NCBI GenBank assembly: GCA_051883555.1
Contig: JBJETY010000013.1
Coordinates: 1 to 13,870 of the forward strand
Length of the DNA: 13,870 nt
Direction: 5' to 3'
Source: CAG-917 sp051883555
Lineage (GTDB): Bacteria > Bacillota > Clostridia > Christensenellales > CAG-917
Position numbers and translations under genes: made by a program. The stretch's first letter is position 1, and each line of letters opens with the position of its first letter. The notes under the pieces were generated by a model. It saw nothing but the letters and a program-made list of their open reading frames with translations, had not been told where the DNA came from and searched no databases. Below, in pieces: positions 1-6,230 of this stretch.

Positions 1-147
1 ATCTTAACGTTGAGTAACCGTTGTGAAAAAGTAGACGAAAGAGCAAAGATTAAGTACAGTATAAAATCCGCAAAGAAAACCGCTTACGGCAAATGTCGAT
101 AATTTTAAAATTTAAATTTATAAAATATTTAAAAAGGCTGTCAAAAC

Positions 148-178
148 ACTTTACAACAGTAAAGTAATAAAGTATAAT
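148..178 (+). promoter_or_regulatory. Promoter of the ABC transporter operon with an overlapping inverted repeat
   Basis: A -35 box TTTACA (150-155) and a consensus -10 box TATAAT (173-178) are separated by exactly 17 bases, with AT-rich DNA upstream. A perfect 7-base inverted repeat, ACTTTAC (148-154) and GTAAAGT (159-165) with a 4-base centre, covers the -35 box and the spacer. This is the usual place for a repressor operator. The YerC/TrpR-like protein encoded at the end of the operon is the obvious candidate ligand, but that is inference. Confidence 0.75.
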
Positions 179-230
179 AGCATTGTTATTAAACAATACG
201 AAAAAATTCGATATACGGAGAGGTAGTAAA

Positions 231-1079
231 ATGAAAAAATCACTTTTAATTATTTTAGCACTCGTACTTGTAGTAGGTTCGGTTGCTTGTCTTGCCGCTT
301 GTAACAAAACGAAAACGACGGCAGCTATGCTCGATATCGATTTCGGTTCGGAAGAATACGGAATCGCTGCGGCAAAAGGCAATGAAGCTTTGATTGAAAA
401 GGTAAACGAAGCCCTTATCGGCATTGCCGACGACGCAATGCTTACTGTAGCGGATAAATTCGGTTTGAAGAGCGAATTGCTTATAAAGTCGGATACGGAA
501 AATCCTATTTCGGGCGCAGCCGACGACAGCTGGAACAATATCGTTTCAAAAGGTAAAATAATAATCGGCTATACGGTCTATGCTCCTATTGCTTACACGG
601 ACGAATCGACGAAACAATTTACAGGTTTCGATACGGAACTTGCTCGTGAAGTTTTTAAGTGGCTCAACAATAAATACGGCACAAACATCACGATAGAATT
701 TACGGAAATCGAATGGGCAACTAAAGTCATAAACATCGAAAAAGGCGACTTCGACCTTATCTGGAACGGAATGACGATCACCGAAGAAATCAAAACGCAA
801 CTTACCGTTTCTCTTCCTTATCTTAACAACAGACAGGTTGCAGTCGTACGTTCGGAAGACAAAGACAAATATACGGATATAGAAAGTCTTAAATCGGCTG
901 TAGCAGGTTGCGAAGACGGCTCTGCAGGCCACGGAGTAATCGACGAAAAGGGTATCGGCAAAAAGACGTTGACATTCAAAGATCAGCTTTCGGCTTACAA
1001 TCAGCTTCTCGTCGGTGGCGTTGACGTTATCGTAATCGATTCGATTATGGCAGGCTACTATATCGCAAACGGCAAATAA
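231..1079 (+). CDS. Amino-acid ABC transporter substrate-binding lipoprotein, apparently circularly permuted
   Basis: This 282-residue protein should be a membrane-anchored receptor that captures a polar amino acid for the adjacent permease and ATPase. The ATG at 231 follows GGAGAGG, and an upstream in-frame ATG at 183 lacks a ribosome site. A lysine-tipped hydrophobic signal (1-23) ends in lipobox LAAC with Cys24. Residues 99-282 look like the start and middle of a family 3 (SBP_bac_3) binding protein: SKGKIIIGYTVYAPIAY, GFDTELA, W-N-G-M-T-I-T and a final VDVIVIDS region. The protein then stops where about 50 more residues are expected. Those residues (SEEYGIAAAKGNEALIEKVN, onward to about residue 85) lie at 33-85, directly after the lipobox, joined to the rest by a polar linker at 86-99. 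Only 28 bases separate the stop from the next gene, so there is no lost C-terminal tail downstream. The substrate is not predictable. Confidence 0.9.
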   Translation: MKKSLLIILALVLVVGSVACLAACNKTKTTAAMLDIDFGSEEYGIAAAKGNEALIEKVNEALIGIADDAMLTVADKFGLKSELLIKSDTENPISGAADDSWNNIVSKGKIIIGYTVYAPIAYTDESTKQFTGFDTELAREVFKWLNNKYGTNITIEFTEIEWATKVINIEKGDFDLIWNGMTITEEIKTQLTVSLPYLNNRQVAVVRSEDKDKYTDIESLKSAVAGCEDGSAGHGVIDEKGIGKKTLTFKDQLSAYNQLLVGGVDVIVIDSIMAGYYIANGK

Positions 1080-1107
1080 TATCAAAAAATAGCACAAGGA
1101 AAAAATA

Positions 1108-1791
1108 ATGAACGTTTCATTTGTTTTGGAAACGCTGTTTCAAGGGTTCGGCAAAACGGTTCTGCTGTTTGTCGTAACCCTTGTCTTGGCTTTACCGCTC
1201 GGTTTGATTTTTGCTTTCGGCTCGATGTCGAAATTTAAACCTATAAAGTATTTAGTTAAAACCATAGTCTGGATAATTCGCAGCACTCCGCTTATGTTGC
1301 AGATATTGCTTGTCAGTTTTGTGCCTTACTACGTTTTCGGAACGTATACGGTTGACCTTGCGGACGCATTGAGAGTAGAGATTGACCAGCTTATGTTTAT
1401 CTTCGTTGCAATCGCTTTCGTCATAAATTACGCATGTTATTTTTCGGAAATCTACCGCGGCGCAATTCAGTCTATACCTCGCGGACAGTATGAGGCGGGC
1501 AAGGTGTTAGGGCTCAAAAAAGGGCAGATATTTTTCAGAATAGTCTTATTTCAGGTTTTCAGAAAAATTCTTGCGCCTATGAGCAACGAGATTATAACTC
1601 TTGTAAAAGATACCGCATTGGCAAGCGTACTCGGAGTTGTGGATTTGTTCACGGCGGCACAGAATATGGTAAAGACGGTAATAAGTCTTGCGCCTTTGCT
1701 CTATGCAGGCGTGTTCTATCTTGTTTTCAACGGATTGTTGACGGTCCTTTTCAGCTTTATCGAAAAGAAAATGGCATTTTATAAGGAGTAA
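1108..1791 (+). CDS. Polar amino-acid ABC transporter permease
   Basis: A 227-residue integral membrane protein of the HisM/ArtQ/GlnP type (BPD_transp_1) that forms the transport channel with the ATPase at 1794. It shows several hydrophobic spans (about 17-38, 53-75, 95-113, 165-185, 193-217). The cytoplasmic EAA loop that docks on the ATPase is at about 128-147 (QYEAGKVLGLKKGQIFFRIV). The motif IIRSTPLMLQI near residue 56 is characteristic of the polar amino-acid subfamily. The ATG follows AAGGA by eight bases. Length is typical for the family. As the only permease in the operon it probably works as a homodimer. Confidence 0.92.
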   Translation: MNVSFVLETLFQGFGKTVLLFVVTLVLALPLGLIFAFGSMSKFKPIKYLVKTIVWIIRSTPLMLQILLVSFVPYYVFGTYTVDLADALRVEIDQLMFIFVAIAFVINYACYFSEIYRGAIQSIPRGQYEAGKVLGLKKGQIFFRIVLFQVFRKILAPMSNEIITLVKDTALASVLGVVDLFTAAQNMVKTVISLAPLLYAGVFYLVFNGLLTVLFSFIEKKMAFYKE

Positions 1792-1793
1792 AC

Positions 1794-2762
1794 ATGGCAT
1801 ATCTTACCATAGACAATTTCAATAAAAATTTCGGCAAGACGGTCGTTTTACAGGGCATAAACTTTTCTATGGAAAAGGGAGAAGTCGTGTCGATTATAGG
1901 CTCGTCCGGCTCGGGAAAAACCACGCTCCTTAGATGTATAAATTTCCTTGAAACTCCCGACACCGGCAAAATGACCCTTGACGGCGAAGTGCTGTTCGAT
2001 TCCGCGATTGAAAAAAAGGAGACGGAAGGCTCGCTTAGAACAAAACGACTTAATTTCGGGTTGGTGTTTCAATCGTTTAATCTTTTTCCGCAATATAAAG
2101 TCTTAAAGAATATTATGCTTGCTCCTTCGCTTATGCTCGACGAGCGATGCAGAACGTATAAAAGACGTTTAATAACGATTGCTTTGGAAAATATTTTTAA
2201 ACTTAAAACAAAAAGAGCGGAACGCTGTGCCGAGTCAGACAAAGAGATTTTAAATATCGTCGGCGCAGAAGACGGCGAAACCGTCAAAAGTTTAAAACGA
2301 GTAGCGTCGTTAATAAGCAAGTACAGAAACGGAGAGAAATCGAGAATAACAGACGAAGCTAACGGACTTCTTGAAAAAATAGGACTTAGCGATAAAAAGG
2401 ATAACTATCCTTGTGAACTTTCCGGCGGTCAATGTCAGCGTGTCGCTATTGCAAGAGCGCTTGCGCTTAGCCCTAAAATACTCTGTTTCGACGAACCGAC
2501 TTCCGCTTTAGACCCTGAACTTACAAGCGAAGTTTTAAAGGTTATACGTTCTTTAAAGGGCGACGACAGAACGATGCTTATCGTAACTCACGAAATGGAA
2601 TTCGCTAAAAACGTTTCGGACAAAATCATTTTTATGGCGGACGGAATCGTCGAAGAAATGGGCAGCCCGAAAGATATTTTTGAAAATCCGCAATCGGAAA
2701 AGTTGAAAAACTTCTTATTTAAATCTAAGGAGAATAACAATGACGAATCAATCAATGGATAA
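1794..2762 (+). CDS. Polar amino-acid ABC transporter ATP-binding protein with an internal insert
   Basis: This 322-residue ATPase drives the transporter. Walker A GSSGSGKTT is at 36-44, Q-loop Gln93, signature LSGGQ at 209-213, Walker B ILCFDE at 229-234, D-loop SALD at 237-240 and H-loop His266, so all catalytic elements are intact. The usual size for this family (GlnQ/HisP) is about 240 residues. The extra roughly 70 residues lie in the helical subdomain between Q-loop and signature (about 116-188) and are rich in Lys, Arg and Glu. The start codon lies just after the permease stop, which is embedded in the ribosome site (AAGGAG 1783-1788), so translation is coupled. The 3' end overlaps the next gene by 23 bases. 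Confidence 0.93.
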   Translation: MAYLTIDNFNKNFGKTVVLQGINFSMEKGEVVSIIGSSGSGKTTLLRCINFLETPDTGKMTLDGEVLFDSAIEKKETEGSLRTKRLNFGLVFQSFNLFPQYKVLKNIMLAPSLMLDERCRTYKRRLITIALENIFKLKTKRAERCAESDKEILNIVGAEDGETVKSLKRVASLISKYRNGEKSRITDEANGLLEKIGLSDKKDNYPCELSGGQCQRVAIARALALSPKILCFDEPTSALDPELTSEVLKVIRSLKGDDRTMLIVTHEMEFAKNVSDKIIFMADGIVEEMGSPKDIFENPQSEKLKNFLFKSKENNNDESING

Positions 2763-3021
2763 TAGAAAAGAGCTTTATGAAGTCTTTTTAAAATTGAAAA
2801 CGGTGGAGGAGTGCGAAGAGTTTTTCAGCGACCTTTGTACTTATAAAGAGATTGACTGTATGGTACAAAGACTCGACGCCGCAAAACTTCTGCTTGCCGG
2901 TGAGACTTATGAAAAGATTATTTCCGAAACCAATATCTCGTCCGCAACCCTTTCAAGAGTAAGTCGCTGCGTCAAATACGGAAAAGGGTATAAAAAAATG
3001 TTGTCGGAAGACAATAAATAA
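2740..3021 (+). CDS. YerC/YecD (TrpR-like) family DNA-binding regulator
   Basis: A 93-residue protein of the TrpR-fold YerC/YecD family. The helical N-terminal part (10-52) is followed by a helix-turn-helix at about 53-80 (GETYEKIISETNISSATLSR). Length matches the family. The ATG at 2740 has a strong AAGGAGA just upstream, inside the ATPase gene, and the two reading frames overlap by 23 bases, so this regulator is made together with the transporter. Its position as the last operon gene suggests it controls the transporter in response to the transported amino acid or a product of it. The inverted repeat at 148-165 is a plausible site. An ATG at 2755 is an alternative start without a good ribosome site. 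The ligand is unknown. Confidence 0.85.
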   Translation: MTNQSMDNRKELYEVFLKLKTVEECEEFFSDLCTYKEIDCMVQRLDAAKLLLAGETYEKIISETNISSATLSRVSRCVKYGKGYKKMLSEDNK

Positions 3022-3047
3022 CGCGGTTATTTCCTTAAGACCTTAAA

Positions 3048-3217
3048 AGCCGTGTATCGCTGCGAGAACAAATACGTATGGATTTGTCGGAATAAAATAC
3101 ACGGCTGTATAAAGGGCGGTATACGGGGCAAAAACGACAATTTAGTTGCCATCGGCAAAATAAGTAAGTTAACCGCTTATTCGATATCTTAAGACAAGAT
3201 ATGTCGCCTTTTTATAC
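3048..3217 (+). ncRNA. Candidate structured RNA between the transporter operon and tRNA-Ser (strand uncertain)
   Basis: The 405 bases between the regulator and the tRNA (3022-3426) hold no credible gene but are rich in complementary segments. AGCCGTGTAT (3048-3057) pairs perfectly with ATACACGGCT (3097-3106), with inner ACAAAT/ATTTGT (3068-3073, 3082-3087). Immediately adjacent, GTATAAA (3107-3113) pairs with TTTATAC (3211-3217) and encloses three small hairpins: TTGCC/GGCAA (3146-3158), AATAAG/CTTATT (3159-3181) and ATATCTT/AAGATAT (3184-3202). No U-run follows the first stem on the + strand, so it is not a simple terminator. I do not recognise a known RNA class. It could be a 3' UTR element, an independent small RNA or chance pairing. 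From 3218 to 3361 I see only A-rich sequence. Confidence 0.35.
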
Positions 3218-3361
3218 GCAATTAGTATGGCAGACAAAGCAAGCGTAACAAACGTAATATAAATAGACCTGCTTAAAGCAAACCGAAAAGTTTATAGCAA
3301 GAAGCCTTAAAGCGTAATCAAAAAAGATAATAAAAAAGGAAACAAAGCGTATTTGCTATGC

Positions 3362-3390
3362 TTGACACGGTCGGTGTTTCGTGTTATTAT
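3362..3390 (+). promoter_or_regulatory. Promoter of tRNA-Ser
   Basis: TTGACA (3362-3367) and TATTAT (3385-3390) are separated by 17 bases, about 36 bases upstream of the mature tRNA 5' end. An overlapping TATAAT at 3388-3393 would give a 20-base spacer and is less likely. Confidence 0.75.
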
Positions 3391-3426
3391 AATTTAGCTT
3401 TAATATTCAATAAAACATCTTCAGTT

Positions 3427-3518
3427 GGAGAAATACCCAAGTGGCTGAAGGGGCTCCCCTGCTAAGGGAGTAGTACGGCACAACCGTAGCTCGGGTTCAA
3501 ATCCCGATTTCTCCGCCA
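3427..3518 (+). tRNA. tRNA-Ser, anticodon GCU
   Basis: Acceptor stem GGAGAAA (3427-3433) pairs with TTTCTCC (3508-3514), followed by discriminator G and an encoded CCA (3516-3518). The anticodon stem CTCCC/GGGAG (3454-3458, 3466-3470) encloses loop CTGCTAA with anticodon GCT at 3461-3463, reading AGC and AGU serine codons. A long variable arm (about 3471-3488), typical of class II serine tRNAs, and a T arm with GGTTCAAAT complete the molecule. It is transcribed alone, with its own promoter and terminator. Confidence 0.97.
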
Positions 3519-3522
3519 AGCG

Positions 3523-3567
3523 GTACCCAACCGAACCCGTAAAAAGGTTTAGTTGGGTGCTTTTTTT
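3523..3567 (+). terminator. Rho-independent terminator of tRNA-Ser
   Basis: A 15-base stem with one mismatch (3523-3537 with 3546-3560, core ACCCAAC/GTTGGGT) is followed directly by seven T residues (3561-3567). Confidence 0.92.
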
Positions 3568-3795
3568 ATACTTTAAATGAGTGCTTTTATATGCTTTTCG
3601 CTTTTGCTTGATTTTGGCACGATACTCCGTTGCTTTCGATTTGAGCGTATACCAACGATATAACACCGGAGATAATACGTTGAATTTTAAAGAGATAAAT
3701 GATTACGAAAAAAAATTGAAAAAAATTGGTCTCTACAAATTGGGTAAAACGGGTACATGAAGGAACAAAACCTGCCGAGAACAACGTAGAGATTT

Positions 3796-4066
3796 GTCGA
3801 TAATAAAAACCGTGCAATAAAAACTTAATAAATTTAAATCGTATAAAATTTTGCACGTTGTAAATAATTTGACGTATGAATAATATTCACGACGTTGTAA
3901 AGGTATTGATTTTTTCGGTTGTGGCGTATATAACGCTGTTTATAATTGCAAAGTTGCTCGGCAAAAAGCAAATTGCCTAAATTTTTATCGACTACGTTGT
4001 CGAAATAACAAGCAGTTTTATTGGATGAAAAATGGCGACGTTGCGAGTCCAATCACGGTTTTATCA
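3796..4066 (+). repeat. Direct repeat copy A: decayed copy of the DUF421 promoter and 5' end
   Basis: This stretch matches 5368-5634 (copy B) nearly base for base from the CCGTGCAATAAAAACTTAAT region through the start codon and first 30 codons, then with growing divergence up to about 4066. The strongest matching blocks are the 7-base inverted repeat arms (3811-3817, 3851-3857), the first codons at 3876 and AAATGGCGAC (4030-4039 versus 5601-5610). Both copies lie in the same orientation, about 1.57 kb apart, on either side of the minus-strand gene pair at 4190-4972. Confidence 0.9.
3876..4066 (+). pseudogene. Truncated, decayed DUF421 membrane-protein gene fragment
   Basis: The frame opens with MNNIHDVVKVLIFSVV, almost identical to the intact DUF421 protein starting at 5444, but reaches a TAA at codon 35 (3978-3980). 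There a substitution plus a net loss of three bases replaces the codons after KKQIA. Homology resumes out to about 4066 (the blocks TCGACTACGTTGTCG and AAATGGCGAC) and then disappears, so the C-terminal two thirds of the gene are absent. The fragment would encode only the first membrane span. It is best read as a gene relic left by duplication or by insertion of the neighbouring module. Confidence 0.85.
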
Positions 4067-4189
4067 ACAAGGGAATTATTTGTTAAAGATACGGATAGTG
4101 ATTTCTGCGTTAAAGGATAGCCGATAAAATTAATTTATTGGGCATTTAATTAGTTTTCTGTTAACTGAAACTGTTGAATTGCTGTAAAA

Positions 4190-4420
4190 TTATTTTTTAT
4201 GATATCTATTTTTCGGCACGTTGTCACGTACTTTTAAGTCTTCTTCGTTTACCATAATATCGGCAATATCTTTACCGGTATAAAATTCCGAAAAAACGAC
4301 CTGCCATTTTCCACTGATTGGTTTATCGCTCATAACGGCACCGAAATCTCCGACCTTTACTCCGGCTTTAGTATATGCCGGTTTTTCTTTGATTAATTCT
4401 ACTAAATCCAAATATTTCAT
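4190..4420 (-). CDS. DUF4926-like small protein, probable partner or immunity protein
   Basis: A 76-residue soluble protein starting at 4420 with an ideal AAGGAG site six bases upstream. The body (KAGVKVGDFGAVM, GKWQVVFSEF, then a conserved-looking DIADI-V-EEDLKV end) resembles the small beta-rich DUF4926 family, in which a Gly-rich loop and a 'V-F' strand pair recur. It lies 12 bases downstream of the MuF/DUF6883-like gene and its ribosome site directly abuts that gene's stop, so the two are co-translated. DUF4926-type proteins are often encoded directly behind larger toxin-like or DUF6883 proteins, which is the basis for the immunity suggestion. The family assignment comes from recognition by eye, and the role is inferred. 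Confidence 0.65.
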   Translation of the reverse strand: MKYLDLVELIKEKPAYTKAGVKVGDFGAVMSDKPISGKWQVVFSEFYTGKDIADIMVNEEDLKVRDNVPKNRYHKK

Positions 4421-4432
4421 ATCATGCTCCTT

Positions 4433-4972
4433 TTAATCGGCTAGCGGTGTATTGTTTATGATTTCTCCCTTAGGTTTAACCATCCAACCCGATGTAAACG
4501 TTATAATCTTGTCGTTTTTTGCAAATACGATATCAATATTAATTCTTTGACCGTACAAATCTAATTTATCAAGTTTATAGTTGCTGTCGCAATATTTTTT
4601 TACAGCCTGCTTTTCATATTCTTCCTTTAAATAATGAGAATCTTTTATTGTAAAGCCAAGCGTTTCGAATAAATCTCTTTTTCCGTTCCAGGAATACTTA
4701 TCGCTGAAAACGTAATCGGTAAATTTTTTTAGGTCACATTTTGCATAAGAATTGATATATGGAATTGGTTTTGAAATATTATTTGTAACGCAATGACACC
4801 TTTCGTGTTGTGGCAAAGCAGGTTTTAAAGAATTGTTAAACCAACACTTATCTAAAGCCATACACACAGGACAATGTAATAAGCCGCTTGTAGAATGTTT
4901 CCATTCAACCCATCCGGTATAACTCAATATACCGTTTTCATCAATTTTAATTATGCCATCAAGAATTCCCAT
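4433..4972 (-). CDS. Phage MuF-like/DUF6883-like protein, possible toxin
   Basis: I choose the ATG at 4972 (179 residues). AAAGGA lies 13 bases upstream, a little far, and a TTG at 5071 would extend the frame by 33 residues with no recognisable content. Residues 20-61 (GWVEWKHS, CPVCMALDKCWF, LPQHERCHC) resemble the end of phage minor-head MuF proteins, with Cys34, Cys37, Cys43, Cys59 and Cys61. Residues 80-179 (LKKFTDYVFS, GKRDLFETLGFTIKDSHYL, GQRINIDIVFA, SGWMVKPKGEI) resemble the DUF6883 domain that often ends such proteins. The large helical N-terminus of true MuF proteins is missing, so this is either a phage-derived relic or a compact effector. The AT-rich composition and the flanking repeats fit acquisition. 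No catalytic mechanism can be assigned. Confidence 0.6.
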   Translation of the reverse strand: MGILDGIIKIDENGILSYTGWVEWKHSTSGLLHCPVCMALDKCWFNNSLKPALPQHERCHCVTNNISKPIPYINSYAKCDLKKFTDYVFSDKYSWNGKRDLFETLGFTIKDSHYLKEEYEKQAVKKYCDSNYKLDKLDLYGQRINIDIVFAKNDKIITFTSGWMVKPKGEIINNTPLAD

Positions 4973-5367
4973 ATTATAACAAAGTTCCTTTAAAATTGCA
5001 AAAGTTTGAAATACTGTTTTGTTAACCTTTAAATGCCTTTTTAAGACGAATGTTAAAAATGCATTTATCAATCACACAATAACATTAGAATTTCTAGAGC
5101 TAAAATTTTCATGTCAGAATTTTACATTTTATATTTAACGTTAGCGTGTGTTGTTTCCTTTTTGACTATTCTGTTATAGCGAGTTATTCATTATAAACTA
5201 CTTTTGTTATAGATTTTAAGGTTAAGAAAATTGTAAAACAAAATTCAGGCTTAAAGACTTTCGTATCGATTAAAATTTTATTTCGAGCAGTTAGAATATG
5301 CAGTTTATAAACCGTTTGAGACTGTGCTTATAATTTATTAGGCAGAGCTTAAAGCCAAGAAAGTTAT

Positions 5368-5634
5368 GTCGATAAAAACCGTGCAATAAAAACTTAATAA
5401 GTTCAAATTGTATAAAATTTGCACGTTGTAAATAATTTGACGTATGGATAATATTCACGACGTTGTAAATGTATTGATTTTTTCGGTTGTGGCGTATATA
5501 ACGCTGTTTATAATAGCAAAGTTGCTCGGCAAAAAGCAGATTGCGCAGTTATCGTTTATCGACTACGTTGTCGGCATAACGATAGGGTCTATTGCGGCAG
5601 AAATGGCGACGGACACGGTCAATCCGTTTTATCA
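5368..5634 (+). repeat. Direct repeat copy B: intact DUF421 promoter region and 5' coding end
   Basis: The partner of the decayed copy at 3796-4066. It contains the inverted repeat CGTGCAA/TTGCACG (5380-5386, 5419-5425), an inner AACTT/AAGTT pair (5391-5403), a -10-like TATAAA (5411-5416) inside that structure, and the start of the functional gene. The 300 bases before it (5073-5367) are AT-rich with no gene that I can support. Confidence 0.9.
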
Positions 5635-6145
5635 TTATATCATTGCGATGACGATTTTCCTTGTTTTCGATTTTGTGGTTACGTTAATCAGCAGGAAAGG
5701 CGTTTTAATGAAAAAGCTGCTTTGCGGCAGACCGCTTATGATAATCGAGAACGGCAAGATAAACTATAAAGAGCTTAAAAAAAGCAAATTGACGGTTGAC
5801 GAAGTTTTGGGAATGGCAAGGGATAAGGACTATTTCGATATAAATCAGATAGCGTTCGGCATTTTAGAAACCAGCGGAAAATTGAGCATATTGCCAAAAG
5901 CGGAAGAGAAACCGCCCGTTTGTAAAGATTTGTCCATTATTCCGCCACCGCCTGAATTGACTGATTATTTAATTATCGACGGCGTTTTACGTAAAGACGT
6001 TATGGAGCAGAACGGCTACACCGAAGAATGGATAAAAAGGGGTATAGGCATAAACAGCGACAAGGAATTAAAAAACGTATTGCTTGCTTCATATGACGAA
6101 AAGAAGCAGACTTTCGACGTCCATTATAAAAACGAGACGGCATAG
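5444..6145 (+). CDS. DUF421 (YetF/YrbG-like) membrane protein
   Basis: A 233-residue protein with three N-terminal membrane spans (about 8-28, 38-54, 63-83) followed by a cytoplasmic domain. The family hallmarks are LLGKKQIAQLSFIDYVVGIT near residue 28 and the cytoplasmic GRPLMIIENGKINYKELKK at 95-113, then a region ending in KLSILPK and a C-terminal helical tail. Length is normal. The family is widespread in Firmicutes, sits in the cytoplasmic membrane and has no settled biochemical role; some members are linked to spore or envelope traits. The ATG at 5444 is the first start in frame, since a stop lies two codons upstream, but it has no recognisable Shine-Dalgarno sequence. A duplicated, decayed copy of its 5' end lies upstream. 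Confidence 0.88.
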   Translation: MDNIHDVVNVLIFSVVAYITLFIIAKLLGKKQIAQLSFIDYVVGITIGSIAAEMATDTVNPFYHYIIAMTIFLVFDFVVTLISRKGVLMKKLLCGRPLMIIENGKINYKELKKSKLTVDEVLGMARDKDYFDINQIAFGILETSGKLSILPKAEEKPPVCKDLSIIPPPPELTDYLIIDGVLRKDVMEQNGYTEEWIKRGIGINSDKELKNVLLASYDEKKQTFDVHYKNETA

Positions 6146-6200
6146 CGGATGGAATAAATACCAGACTGCAAAACAATTATAGCAGCGGCTAAAAGTTAAA

Positions 6201-6230
6201 AAGCACTATGCATTTCATAGTGCTTTTTTT
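6201..6230 (+). terminator. Rho-independent terminator of the DUF421 gene
   Basis: A perfect 10-base stem AAGCACTATG (6201-6210) with CATAGTGCTT (6216-6225), a 5-base loop, and a T-run continuing to 6230. Confidence 0.93.

Noticed and set aside
50..538. A 162-codon open frame on the minus strand over the binding-protein gene
   Set aside because: It lies antisense to a well supported gene, has no ribosome site and no recognisable family.
231..1107. Binding protein as a simple C-terminal truncation or frameshift
   Set aside because: Only 28 bases separate its stop from the permease start and they do not encode the missing segment. That segment is found in frame at the N-terminus instead.
3048..3106. 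Hairpin as a terminator for the transporter operon
   Set aside because: The stem is strong but is followed by GTATAAAGGG on the + strand, not by a T-run. It is kept only as part of a candidate structured RNA.
3421..3666. Minus-strand open frame covering the tRNA
   Set aside because: It runs through a complete tRNA gene and its terminator, so it is a reading artefact.
3680..3760. Short + strand frame starting TTG after GGAGA, 26 codons (NFKEINDYEKKL and onward)
   Set aside because: It has a possible ribosome site, but a TTG start, very short length and no recognisable family. The DNA is AT-rich and adjoins a decayed region, so coding is not supported.
4973..5071. N-terminal extension of the MuF/DUF6883-like gene from a TTG at 5071
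   Set aside because: The start is weak and the added 33 residues show no recognisable domain. The ATG at 4972 directly precedes the recognisable part.
4066..5368. A transposon or integron between the DUF421 repeats
   Set aside because: No transposase, integrase, terminal inverted repeats or clear target-site duplication could be found by eye.
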